From positions 525,033 through 577,736 of the forward strand of contig KN882203.1 in the NCBI GenBank assembly GCA_000934455.1: DNA of 52,704 nucleotides, written 5' to 3'. Source of the stretch: Apostichopus parvimensis (Eukaryota > Echinodermata > Holothuroidea > Aspidochirotida > Stichopodidae). Under the pieces are notes generated by a model that saw only the letters and a list, made by a program, of their open reading frames with translations, was not told the DNA's origin and did no database searches. A program made the translations under genes and the position numbers. This document shows, piece by piece, positions 12,814-24,900 of the stretch (position 1 is the stretch's first letter; every line of letters begins with the position of its first letter).

Positions 12814-12888
12814 TAGTTTCATATTAGTAATACTAACACTTTTCTTGACTAACTGTTCATACCTCAGTAGTTTAAAACTCAAAATAAT
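12814..12888 (+). CDS. Candidate transmembrane exon of the plus-strand paralog
   Basis: An open stretch reading SFILVILTLFLTNCSYL plus polar residues. It ends at a good donor (GTATGT) in phase 2, exactly what exon 13227 needs. The acceptor lacks a pyrimidine tract, so the call is tentative. The position relative to the kinase exons matches the transmembrane exon of the minus-strand gene. Confidence 0.33.
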
Positions 12889-13226
12889 GTATGTAGAGAT
12901 ATCTAACAAACTGTAAGATGATCAGGAGTTGATCACACACGTTTATGAATATATAATATTTGATCTAAAGATATGTTGTATTAGTTGAACTGATATAATT
13001 TGATATAGTATGTTAATTTTTGTTGTTGATAAAATCAAGGAAATCTGAAACATTTACAAATAAGGAAAAAATAAAAAGTTTAGAAATCACCATATTTACC
13101 TTTTGTTCAATTAGGAAATGATACTGTGAATAACATTGTCCAATGTGAAAAGTCTAAAGATTAAAACTGAACATTTTTAAGATAATGTGTTTTATCTCTA
13201 TTTCTTATCTTTTGTTTTTATTTAAG

Positions 13227-13309
13227 GAATCGGGGAATTGACAAAACCGATGACTCGTCCATTGAGATGATGGATAAACCAAGGGGTGGATCAATACCAG
13301 TGCATTCAA
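13227..13309 (+). CDS. Paralog exon: juxtamembrane
   Basis: 83 bases, phase 2 in and 1 out, like its minus-strand counterpart 34653-34589. It reads GIDKTDDSSIEMMDKPRGG, acidic and polar. Acceptor TTTTTATTTAAG, donor GTAAAT. Confidence 0.7.
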
Positions 13310-16300
13310 GTAAATGTTACATGATGTTATTAATACAACGCAAGAAATGCGTTTTTATCCGATTATAAAGAGTATTTGTAGGTTTCTCACATGTAATTGT
13401 CATTTTATCTGTAACCGGAATATCCTCTTAATTTCTATCGTTGATGAGCTCAAGAAGCATATTTACTTATATGTTGTGCTACCCTCTAATCATAATGAGT
13501 TTATACGGCTTATATCTGCTCTTGGTCTATATCAAACCACTTTTTGTTTGCAAACGTGTGTTTTGCGTAAACAAAATTTTCCTAGATGTTTTCAAAGCAG
13601 CAACATACTAAGAAGAAAAATATGTGAATGGAAAGAAATAGTCTAGTGTATGGGATCGTTAATCTTATACGCAACGATTGCTTTTCATATATTTTAATTC
13701 ATAACAATCTAAAATAAGTATTGTGCCAAAATGGTAGATGAGTTAATTGTGACTTTGAAAACAGAGACCGTAAATAACCCGAAAAAATAAAATTTGGATG
13801 GATAATTTAATGCAAAATTTAAAATGAATTAATTTAATAGTCAAAGCCATGTAGAAGGTTTGTATTATCTTCTATTCTTAGATTACTACATCACGACTGA
13901 CGAAAGTCCCAAACAGAGAAGAGGGTTTGGAGACAAGGGCATTTGCTTTATCATGAATATTAAGTTGGATCAGTGGCATAGCAGGTGGATGGGAACAATA
14001 CCGACCACCAAAGGAACAAAGAAATGTGTGGTGCTGACGACCGTCACTGGTAAATACATATCCTTTATATTGCCATGTCTGGTTCCGAGATGTTAAATTG
14101 CACCTGTGCATGTACAATGATGAAGTAAAACACTGCTTTGCCAAAAGAACCAAATGTTTTGCTGATGGTTTCAATTGTAATGAAATAGTATATCATGTCC
14201 TACAATATGTCGTATATGACTACTCCAGTTCAAGGAAGTGCCAACTGAAATGGGAAAATGCCTTGTGATTATTTAATACTGTAACTTTATTGATGCAGAT
14301 CAAGTTTTTCGAAGAAAAGACATCCATTGGGATGAGTTCGTCAAAATGTCCCTTGACCTGCCCTATACGAAACATCTTGTAAAAGTTGAAGGAATTGGGA
14401 TACTGAAAGGTAGGTACAGAACAGATATACACAATTCTAACAATGAAGGAGACACAACCATGCATCATTAATGTAGTTGATAGAGGTAACTGTCATGAAA
14501 AACCTTCCAAAGAAGCTTAGAGAAATGTTACTCCATGTGGATGATATCACAGATTTAATGTTTCTACACACACGCACGGCTGACGACTTGATCAAGTCTA
14601 AATATGACATTATGGAGCCACATGTCCGTGTTTTTTCACCTTATTTACATGGTTATGTGGGTGAGTGGAGATGGATTTTGTAAACGATAAAATAAGAAAG
14701 GGCTAACGATGGCATTTGTTTCGGTGTCAACAGTCCTCTGCTTTCAATTCTAAGATTAATTTCATGATACTATCTTCATCATACCCTATGCATTTGCCTA
14801 ATTGTCTGTCCAGTAGATTATGAGACGTTGTAGTAAGAGGTAAATATTACAGGAATGCTGAGCGATTACCACATAAATTCTTGTTTGTCTTTTGTTTAAG
14901 TATATTGCAGTACACAAACCACAAAATAGCAGATTAATGTAAACTTCAGACTAATTGTGGCTAAAGCACAAATGATATTGGCCAAAATGGAACTCAAGTT
15001 ACCCACAAAACAAACACGTTTTTTAGTTGTTACTCGTGTTGAATTTGTACTTGGATTAAGTTTTCATATTAAAATTTTGTATACTGGTTGCTGAAAATTT
15101 TAATAAATGAAGGAGGATGAAAGAAGATAACTTTAATATTTACCCAATTACAAAACCTTGGTATCAAATATATCATTACGTTTCTTTTGCATTTCTTTAA
15201 GCTAAACTGCACTTAATACTGTGCACATTGCCTGTGAGAAGCTCGACTGTTGGCTAATTAAGGTATTTAGACAAGATACTTTTGAAAATAATATGTACTT
15301 GTCTGAGGTGATGGGGATCATAGCCGGACTACTAGAAGGTTTAAACCTAATTCACTAGTACGGGGTAAGTCTTTAATATATGTAAGTGATTGGACAATCA
15401 TATCTATCAGGATCGGCGTTATAAATGAGGAATTTGTTTATAACAACATAAATGTAAATTCGCAGAACCAAATGTTAATTGTTATTATCTGCTCTTGTTG
15501 AGTAAACATATCTAATCAACCATACAAATTACATTTTGACACAAAGAATATATCATCAAACCAGGAACAAATATAACAAAATTAATTCGTTTCCATTCTA
15601 TACCTCCTTAAATGTAAACTTGTCGATATCTTGCAGAATACCACGCAATTAGAACACTGAACTGAAATTCTGCTATATTTCTTACATTGATTGTACACAC
15701 TAAAGAACAACCATAACATGTTGTCTGTTATTAAGAAGATGCGCAATAAACACATATGAGATATTCACTACAGGGCTTTCACTAAAGTGCTTATGATATA
15801 GTCAATACACATAATATGTATTGATTTATTATTCAAATAAAGCGGAAACTAATTAGGTGACTGAACACAATAATTCACCATAATTAATATTTACAACATA
15901 ATAAAGTAAGTTAAAGCTCGTGAGAGGTGTATCCATGATATAACTATCAGCTATTAAAACTTTTTTATTAATACTTTCTGTTGACATAGCTACTGCTTTC
16001 TGCCACCTTAAAACATTCGTTGTATTGGAAATTCTCAAGTTAAGTATTTACAAATAAAGTTCTCAAACGCAAAATTCTCTAACGTTTATAAGGTTTCTTC
16101 TTCTTACTGTCTCAATAGTTTCTACATCCCGGCTTGTCCAGTAAGAAAATATTATGAATCGAGAAAGGGCAATGCACGCTTTACGCTTTCTGTCTTTCCG
16201 AAGATGCATCAAAAATCACAACCTTTCGAAAAACTAAGGTATGTGTTAAATACCAGTGATGCAGTATTAGAGGGCGCACAACGTCACATTTAATGGTACA

Positions 16301-18999
16301 GTATATATAATGTCACTGGATTATGAAAATTAACCGGTGTAAAATGTCTCGATAGAATTCTTAACTAAAACTTGTCTCTCCAGATGCCATATTCGTTGAA
16401 TTATTTCTTGCCAGAAGCTCTGCATCGCAATGAATATTCACAACCTAGTGATGTCTGGGCTGCAGCTGGTGTAATTAGGGAAGTAATTACTAGTAAAGTA
16501 TTTAAAATGTATTCTGAATCTCTGATTTGTAAAATAAAATCATATGGAAAGAATAATTAATGATATTTATAGTGACAAAAAGTTGTTCTTTTCATCATAT
16601 TTTGTTACGTATTTTGGAGATACTTATATCATCAGATAGTTCAATAGAAAATAATAGAAAATATGAATTTTGAAGAACGCAGCAGAAAGAACCAACTTTG
16701 CCAAATTAACACTAGTCATTTGTGTGTCCTATAAACTGTAAATATGAAAATCGATGACGATATAAAAAGTTATTTTCATCGAAATAACCTCTCTCTCCGT
16801 CATTTAGGAAGTTCATTTCCTTTCTTGAGATTACACATACTTAACGGAAATGAAAATAATATAAAAAGGATTCAATTTTTAGTTTCATTTATACAACAAA
16901 TTGACATTTATCAAAAATGTATGTAAAAGCATACAAGCTTTTTAATACCAGTTAACGAAAAATTTGGCTGTAATTTAATATTCTCTATAATTTCACAAGT
17001 AAGCTTACATTTTCCTGTACAGAAGATGGCACTACTTTTGAAGAACAGTCTGGGGCACCCTCAGAATCACAGGTTACTCACTATGAAGAAATAAGGTAAA
17101 CACCAATGCCATGCCAAACCAAAAATAGAGAACTCTTGTTTTTTTTATATTTGATGTTTTCAATTCCTATCATTGTGTTTATTTTTTGTAATAAAAGAAG
17201 CATTCCAGGCTTCATGTAGGGTCACGAATCACGATATTAAGAAACTGTTTGAATTATTAATCTGGAGAAGAAAACCTAATCCAAGTTGTAAATGATACAA
17301 TTCAAGATAGACATCAACCCGTGATTGGGGATCCCTCGTGACGTTTTAAGAAACAAAGTCACAAAATGAAGTTTGCGTTAAGTATTTATTATATTTTTAG
17401 AGATTAACTTAACAGGACTCCTTCAACAAGCGAAATATGGGAGATCGAAATCAACCAACTGAAAACACGCAATCGCAATATTATTGAAATCTTTCGGCAT
17501 AAAAGACTGACTTCATTAACTTATTTTGCCGAAAAGAAAATGATGGATTGAAATCATATGAAAGACATTGTTATAACGTTACATCTTATTATGTTAGATA
17601 GCAAAAATGTATATTTTAAACTGTTGTTTTGCTTCCAAATAACAGTTATACAAAGTTATATCAGTGCTGGCACCTAGTCTGTCTTCAACGTCCGACTATT
17701 CGAGAGCTCAGGGAATCTTACCAAGGGTAAAGTAATCAATGAATATTCTAATATTGTTTTCAATTTATTTGTTCAAACTATTTTTTCCCATAACTTTTAG
17801 AAAGATGTGTCATTTGTGTCCACTTGTTTCCCAACGCTTCAAGCAGGCATATGACTTGATATACGTTATGTAACTTTCACTTATTGGTATATATTTTCTA
17901 CAACCTATCATCTCGATGTCTGTTGAATTACATCAAGGCAATACAATTAAGTTTATATTCTACTTTTATAACAACGTTTGTCTTAACATGTCTATACCCG
18001 TGCAGATATTTTCATAATGTAGTCAAATATTTGAATAATTGTTTTTATTTTCATGTTGCTATTTCTTTTCTCTGATTATAGATCTTCGAAAACTTAGCTG
18101 ATAATGCTTACGAGATTCCGCGTATGGACTTGTACACTTCTATGAAAAGTAGTACATTATATAATAAAGATAGGTAAGAAGTGTACACTGATACTTATAC
18201 TTCAGTACAATCAGAAATCATTTCTGCACTTCTTTGAACACTGTTAACACAGTGGAATAATGACAATGCTAAAGTGTTCATTGATATACTTATACTGTAG
18301 TATCATAAGGACTCATTTCTGCACTTCGTTGAACACTGTTTACACAGTGTTTGCTTTGGTGGTTTACTAGAATAATCAGTTCTACTGATCCTTACAACCC
18401 TTAACTTTCATGTTCATGATTTTGTGCACATATTTTACAGTTGGGTAAAGCTACGGTTGTGCACTTTATATGTAGTTATTTAGTTTTAATGTGTATCCCC
18501 AGTACGTAATCCTGTATTAGTTGTGTGTACATTGTGCCCACACCGCATATACTGTACTGTACTGTCTCTGAGCGGACATGAACACTAATACTTGTAAATA
18601 TGTTGTTCACTTAATAAGTACGCAGCTGAGCTTCAAATTTTAAGTTTAATTGTTTGAGACATAAACATGTAAAGGAGAGGTACTTAATTCACAAATAGTG
18701 TTAAAAGTGGATAACTCCATAACCAGGTGACATCTCTTGCAAATTGGTGTTTAGAATAAACTTGTTTTTAATAAGTAACTCACTCGCGGTTCTTGTTTTC
18801 ATTTTAAATGAGATCATACAAGTTGTATTAGTTTGTAGATTTTGCCTGATTTCTATGTAAACATATTTTAATTTACGATAACTTTCTAACATTTTGTTAA
18901 AGTTAATTCCTTGTTCTAAAACGATTTAAATATCCTAGCCTGTTTCCTGTTTTGATTTACAACAGAGGAAGTTCATATATACAGTGTAAAGTAGTTTAG
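13227..18999 (+). CDS. Second receptor-pseudokinase paralog (partial or degenerate)
   Basis: Exons read on the plus strand: 13227-13309, 13882-14049, 14299-14409, 14484-14660, 16142-16242, 16384-16492, 17023-17095, 17646-17726, 18082-18173, 18966-18999. Phases match the minus-strand receptor. The product is a tyrosine-kinase fold with VAVK Lys to Thr (CVVLTTVT), no recognisable HRD loop, and SVF where DFG is expected. LPEAL, SDVW, CW and RP remain. The frame is open almost throughout, which argues for a pseudokinase rather than random decay. One exon (17646-17726) is a base short and breaks the frame. No Ig domains were recognised upstream, so this may be a membrane-anchored or cytosolic kinase fold, a gene whose 5' exons have diverged, or an early pseudogene. 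Confidence 0.75.
13882..14049 (+). CDS. Paralog exon: kinase-fold N-lobe
   Basis: 168 bases, equal to minus exon 34169-34002. It contains YYITTDESPKQRRG and SRWMGTIPTTKGTKKCVVLT. The beta-3 lysine is Thr, as in the other copy, so this loss predates the duplication. Confidence 0.85.
14299..14409 (+). CDS. Paralog exon: helix C and beta 4
   Basis: 111 bases, equal to minus exon 33749-33639. It reads HWDEFVKMSLDLPYTKHLV and then KVEGIGILK. Confidence 0.86.
14484..14660 (+). CDS. Paralog exon: beta 5 to helix E
   Basis: 177 bases with a GTGAGT donor. It reads VTVMKNLPKKLREMLLHVDD, and later SPYLHGYVG, which aligns with the end of helix E (CLQSYG in the other copy). It is longer than its counterpart and strongly diverged. 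The acceptor TTGATAG is weak but is the only one that keeps the frame. Confidence 0.65.
16142..16242 (+). CDS. Paralog exon: collapsed catalytic/DFG region
   Basis: An open segment after CTTGTCCAG. It reads RKYYESRKGNARFTLSVFPK, matching the part after the HRD loop in the other copy; the HRD residues themselves are absent and DFG reads SVF. With the GTATGT donor (exon end 16238) the phase fails. With the weaker GTGTTA donor (exon end 16242) it joins the next exon in phase 0, as in the paralog. Confidence 0.6.
16384..16492 (+). CDS. Paralog exon: APE region and helix F
   Basis: 109 bases. It reads NYFLPEALHRNEYSQPSDVW and then AAAGVIREVIT. The invariant Trp of W-E-I is Arg here. Donor GTAAAG at 16493. 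Confidence 0.85.
17023..17095 (+). CDS. Paralog exon: helix F-G loop
   Basis: 73 bases, acceptor TTTCCTGTACAG, donor GTAAAC. It reads DGTTFEEQSGAPSESQVTHY and EEI. It lacks the WP-containing segment of the other copy. Confidence 0.75.
17646..17726 (+). CDS. Paralog exon: helices H-I, one base short
   Basis: It reads YTKLYQCWHLVCLQRPTIRE and LRESYQ, with the invariant CW and RP. The exon is 81 bases against 82 in the paralog. The missing base falls at the donor (CCAAGG|GTAAAG), so joining to 18082 gives an early stop. Confidence 0.8.
18082..18173 (+). CDS. Paralog exon: tail with YEIP motif
   Basis: In phase 0 it reads IFENLADNAYEIPRMDLYTS plus M, aligned with IFETLIENSFYEIP of the other copy. 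YEIP is kept and YMPM is replaced by YTSM. Donor GTAAGA. The high similarity shows that the phase-0 reading was the ancestral one. Confidence 0.75.
18187..18356. repeat. Diverged direct repeat, about 95-base period
   Basis: CATTTCTGCACTTC followed by GTTGAACACTGTT-ACACAGTG-like sequence occurs at 18219 and again at 18314, with similar ACTTATACT sequence before each. It lies in the intron before the putative last exon of the plus-strand paralog. Confidence 0.7.
18966..18999 (+). CDS. Paralog terminal exon candidate
   Basis: After TTTACAACAG the frame carried from the previous exon reads GSSYIQCKVV and a TAG at 18997-18999. It is short and has no counterpart in the minus-strand copy, so it is tentative. 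Confidence 0.45.
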
Positions 19000-21900
19000 G
19001 AAAATTCCAAAAGGAAATACTGATTATATATTGTCAACTTGTAGTCTACTGCACGATAACATTATCTCAGTATATGTAACGTTGTACTGTAGTGAAAACT
19101 GTTACAAACATATCAAAGTGACCGGCAGTCAATGCACTATTATTCGAAAGTGATAAAGGAAACCATTGTAACGCGCATTGAGATTATTTCTGCGAAGCTA
19201 GTTACTTAGTGCGTTGGGCGTAAGTGTTTATGCTGTTACTATTAATTTCACTTTCCTTTCGTAGCGGCTTAATGAGTGGTTAAAGTGAGGGGCACACGAC
19301 TTAAAAATGTTGCAATATGTCCATCAGTCAATGGTGAATTGGACTATGTGTTTATTTTGATAGTACTCTCATCAAATGAGACCCTTTAAGTAAACGCGTA
19401 ACTCACCCACAAAGAAAATTATTTCTGGTGTATTGTAATAACCTAGAGTGTCATTTCAAGCACGCTGTTTTAAAGGGACCCACTTAGTAAAATTATCACA
19501 AGTCCTCACACTTAACCGTATCATATCGTAATAATTTATTTTTAATGACTTTTAAGTTCTGTACATTGATCTGCATGTTATTTGTAGATCCCTCTTGGTT
19601 GCATCCCATTAAAAGTTAATATTCAGTTATAAAGTTACATTAGTGATGCGTTACTTGATAGTATATTAAAATGAATGAACTTTGCAAAAAATATGTTGAA
19701 AATAATTTCTCTTCGTTGTTACCTTTCATTATGTTTCATTTGATAATTTTATTACTTAAATGGAATTAATTAACATAACCACAACTCAGGAAAATGTATT
19801 TTGAGCATTTGATAAGCAACTTTAAACATTTAATGTTCAAAATTACCCCGAGTTCCATGAAAAAGGTTACATTCGTATGTTTCTAGTAAAGGCCTACGAT
19901 ACAAGTGGTTGGTAAACCAGCAGGCAAACCCTATGAACATATACTGTAATAATATATCACACAGCGATGAACGAATGTATATCGTATCGTGCAGTGTATC
20001 TATTGGTCTATGATCTATTGGTACCATACCATAATAACAATAATATACCTTCGCTGAAAAAAAACCTAATGCAATACTTGCTTTGGCATATTACCAGTTA
20101 CCATCATTGCCTTGTCTGCCTTCATGTGGCATGTGGAAGAGCTTACATCAAAGTAGATGGTGTGAAAATTATGATTGAAGGTGATATAAACCATTTAAGC
20201 AATTTTTTGGTTCATTATGATATTACTCCGAGCGAGGGTTGGGATTCAGGATGTTTAATTAGCTCAAAATCTAAACAGTCATGGCATAGACATTTGCAAG
20301 TGCCGTTACAGGTCAAGACCTCAAATATCATGTGGTGGGTAAGATACGTCAATTGAAAAAAAAAAGTATGTTTGCTTTAGAGGGTTTTGAAAGTGACAAA
20401 TTTAGTGTTTAAGTCAATGGAAGGATTAGTAGTGGTACGACACCTATAATATAGTTCATGGACTTGGGTATACCACCGAGTATTCCATATCGCTCAAAGT
20501 AGATGTTTTCAAAAGATTTGCATAGGTAATTTCATCGCAAGAAGTGCTAATATGCGTAAAATATAATAGACCCCCTATTGTCGAAAGCCTTGGAGAGGTA
20601 AAGGAAAACACCAACTAGTTCTTGAAACCAATGTTAATTACGTATAGCTTGTTTATTGCGTTAGTCCACTCTAAATTCAGTGACCAGATCTACATTTGTA
20701 TTCACCGTTTAATTCAATGTTACTAAAAATGTTAATACAAGTAATCATAAAGCGTAGAACTGTTTTCCCGTAACTCCTGGATGTTTTTTTTTAGTATTGT
20801 AATAGAAATTAGGAGAGATATTCCATTCGAAACCATGAATGTCTTCTCCATGGATTTTAATGTTACTATGCGATTTTCAAAATGATTGTCATCGATTGAT
20901 GTGGTACTATCATCACATATATTGTCAACAACATCGATATCACCCGCATATTTCAATAGCTTTTTTTTCGATTTAGAGAAGATTTCCCAATGCCATAATT
21001 ACACATTATATAATTGCCGCTCCTTTTGTTCTAGTTAACTGGTTTCAATTCAATTTTTTTGCTAGTACATTTTCAAATAGCTTAAAAGTTTTTTTTTTTT
21101 TCAATTAACAAGAGGAGCTACCAATCGTAACGCTGTAGGGGAACGCTACTATTCACTCTGTTTATGTCTAGCATCTGTGGACACCCCATCTGGACTTTGT
21201 AATGTTCCATGCTAATGTGGTATGGTCCATGCTAATTAAGGTGAACATACATGGACCCAGTATAAAAGCTGTTGCCACGGGGTAAGCATATTTCTCTCTC
21301 ATACCTACTACAATACAGATATATGCTTATTGACATGTGATGTAACTTTATAATCATGAACATTTGGTCTGGTACAGTAACTTAGTACTAGCGCACAGTA
21401 TTAGTTGGTATTCCGTGCATTTTACAATAATGGGAGAAATTGAACTAACAGGAGATCACCGGAGCAGCAGAGGGTTACTGAATTTACTTGCTGATGAAAG
21501 CCTTTTTCAAGTAGACAGTCTTCCTCATTCAAGAGAGCATTTTTATGTTATATTACTGAAACATTGAAATCAAGACAACGATCGGCTATTTATTTTCTCA
21601 CTTATTCCAAGCGCATAGTATGAACAAAGAAAGCTCCATAAGCTCGTATTAGTATATGACTAGTGTCTGGAAATGTCAAATTGTTCTGAATTTTTACATA
21701 AGCAGAGACACGAAGATACAAAATCCATGACGTAGGTATGCAAATGAGTTTAAACACTGACTTATTTTACAACCCAACAATCGTACAATGACTTGCTATA
21801 ACCAATCATAAGGACGACTCAAATTAAGATAACGTGATATTTAAACAGTATATTGTTGTTCTAGGATATGCTAACAAAGATTTTCTCGGTAAATATAACG

Positions 21901-24080
21901 TAAACTTTCCATATTGTGTACTTACTGCATTGTATTCATCTATTAATACATATTTGTGTGGTTTTCATCTATATATATAATTTAATAACCGTATCACTAC
22001 GTATACATATTTAAAACAGTATGATACATTTATGCAGTTTCTTATTATATCCAATAGATAAGAAACAATATTTTTTAGAGGTAATCAGCTACATTAAAGA
22101 TACTTACGTTGCTAAGCTTTAAATATTGTTTTTTTAGTACGGTTACATAACAGCTCTTGCTTAGACGAATAGTAAATCATGTATAGTTTATAAAAAAAAA
22201 ATTAAATCCCTTCATGCATTATTCAATATAGTTTAGTTGTTATTTGAAGAAACTTTATTTAAATGAAAGAAACCAGCTTCTTGAACCCTTATAATATATT
22301 TTTACTATAAACACGGCAGAATCGATCCTCAACTCTACAAAGTGTTTGTGCTATTGTATGGTAAATAATAGACTGTACGAGTAAAATGTACTGTTTTGCC
22401 AAATTTTGGATACAAACGTGTTTGTCTCTAAACATTGATACCCTATTGAAAAAATGTTTCCCACCAACGTGTGCGGAGAAGGTAGTGGCGGGGCCAAAAA
22501 AAAAAACACCTGACAGAACCATCTTGTTCCGAGAGTAATGATGGAAAAGGGAGGGCATGCTCCCTTCCATCTTCAGTCGGATGCAATTGGTTCAGTCGAA
22601 TGCAATTGGTTCAGTCGAATGCTATTTGTTTACATTCAGCCAAGCAAAAAGTAGACCGATGTTACCAGTAAACAGGCCCGTTTCCAACATCATAGAAAAA
22701 ACAAGTGAATTCATAGCTCAACATCTGTGTTTAGAGCTAATTATGGACAAATATTATTATTCAAATATGCCTCGAAATGAACCATTTGAGTTCTAAATTT
22801 ATTTTCATTTTTGTTAGCACATCTTATGGAGGTTCTTCCCTCTTTCGAAGACATGGTTAGTTAGTCTGACGGGAAGAATTAAGGAAACCAAGCACATGCA
22901 AACTGAAACGCATGCAGACTGTAAGGTTCTGTAGAAATATGAAACATGCAAAAATATGCAACAACGACGAAGGCTTCAAAGTGTGTAGAAAAGCCCTGAA
23001 TAGCTAAAAGACCTCAAATTATGCAAAGAACATTATTTATTAACACTATTAAATATGAACTAATACTTGTAGAAGAAATTTTCCTCCATTTCCCTCAACT
23101 GGAACTTAAACAAATAAACTATAAACGTTAAGAGGCCATCCTATAGGAAAATAAATGCAATCAAAAACATTAACAAATCAAGGATACTTAAGCTGTGATT
23201 CGTTGTAGGTAAAATTAGTTGAAGTAGTTTCTTCTTAACTTCAAAGTACTGAACAAATAATGTAATCCAGGCGTGGAAACGAAGGCTCCAAGAATTTCAA
23301 TAGTGACACGCGTAATAGGATTTTGAATGGTAGGTTCTGAAGGAGGAGGACAGTGACATTGGAAGGGGTCATTAATGGCGCAGTACAATAATGTTACCGG
23401 TTATAACGCTAAGTTAGATGATTGTGCGTAGGTTAAGAAGACAGGTAAGTGAGGAGTGATGTATTTGTTTTCTTCCTGCTCTAGGAGCTTTTCCTATACT
23501 TCTTTAAGAAGTTGTTCCTTTTGTCATAGGGTTAGAAGACGTGGCTACGTGGTCTAGAGGTCCAGGAGCCGGTACCGGACCTGATCTTCTTCATAATGTA
23601 AGACTTTCAGAAAGTCACAACTCCACAAAACCTGACACAGAAGCAAATGGAACACCACGGTAAAACAAAGCGCCTGATAGAGTCCATATTACATATACGA
23701 GTCTGAAAAGTAAAAAAATGCGAAAACATATCACGTACCTGTACAATATATACATGTCTACAATACATAACGTCCGTACGTGTTATTGTGCCTCCATCAT
23801 TGACATACTAATAACAAATTTTTCCTAGACCACCCTAGTGGAAATTCAGTAGTTCATCTCCTTCATACCTGTTATTTGGAGGTAGGATGTTTTAACAGCA
23901 TTTATGTTAGAAATTACGTGATATATTAGCATATTTTGAAAATAGAGGGCGACCTTTGTACGTACATTACGGCATGCAACATGCCAGTGTACTCCTTTCT
24001 GATAGGTTGTAAGCAATAGAGAAGCACATTTTTTATATGTTCGTTGTTCACTGAGTGTCCACAAAAATGTTATAAATCAA
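19000..24080. other. Intergenic between the convergent paralogs, left part
   Basis: Short frames only. The longest (19967-20356 plus, 20732-20956 minus, 21364-21567 plus) show no family I recognise and no clear exon structure. Confidence 0.4.
22572..22628. repeat. Three tandem copies of a 19-base unit
   Basis: TTCAGTCGAATGCAATTGG-like unit three times, the first with one substitution and the last diverged at its end. Confidence 0.85.
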
Positions 24081-24900
24081 ATTATCTACTATTTGTACTC
24101 TTTTGCCTACTTTTGGGACTACATTTTAGGATTGCATTTTATGTGTTACAGTTTCTGCAGGTTTACAAGTTATACTTTTAAGTATGGCTAGAAAGGGGAT
24201 GAAAGACAAAAATACAACAATGTGCCAGTCAGGCAACATATTTGGATACCAAAAAAAGTAAGAAACAGCAGGTCAGACCTCCAGTTACAAGAGACTTACA
24301 TTTGAAGGCCGCCACAGGGTAGTTTCTCATCCTGTTATAGACAACATTATATCAAGCAACAATGTAATTTTACTAAAGCCACTGAAGAGAGAGGAAGGTA
24401 TTGTAGACCAATTGATTCCAAATAGTTCTGATAATATAATAAATTCGAGTAAATGAGAATAGGCCAGTACACTTGCCTACCATGGTGAAAGCATACCAAG
24501 ATGCTAAGATGTCACATAGAGACTTTGGCAACACATGTAATGGAATACTGTGTAGTCCTTGCAGACCATAAATTGAAGAGAGGCACTGGTGTAGAAGAAT
24601 ATTTTGGATGCTATAAGTGTGGTTTCCAAAGTAAAAACAATGCCTCTACACTTAAGTTAAGTAGATAAAACTTGGCAGAAATCCATGTTACATAAATCTT
24701 TCTCTGCAGTTAGCTTATCACAACACATGTATCTCGGCTGTCGGTCTGAGAATGTTATTGGGTTGGCTTGGTGTAACTTCACTTTCAGCTAGTTCTCCAA
24801 AAAGACTTGCTAACTTAATTTGGACCTTAACTGGAAGAAATAAATCAGAGAGACATGTCAAAGAAGCGACAGTTAGTCAAAGACGTTTTGGAGCATAGGG
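24080..24900 (+). mobile_element. Possible decayed DNA-transposon coding fragment
   Basis: Several short open pieces have protein-like composition. One is cysteine-rich (EEYFGCYKCGFQSKNN, about 24595-24640). A longer one (24712-24895) reads NTCISAVGLRMLLGWLGVTS and then LSASSPKRLANLIWTLTGRN. This layout, a zinc-knuckle-like pair and then a helix-rich block, is reminiscent of Mutator-like transposases of marine invertebrates, but the link is from memory of style and is uncertain. Several stops interrupt it. Confidence 0.33.

Noticed and set aside
20732..20956. Acidic minus-strand frame (for example NICDDSTTSIDDNHFEN), considered as a third receptor's juxtamembrane exon
   Set aside because: No neighbouring kinase or membrane exon on that strand and no convincing splice borders.
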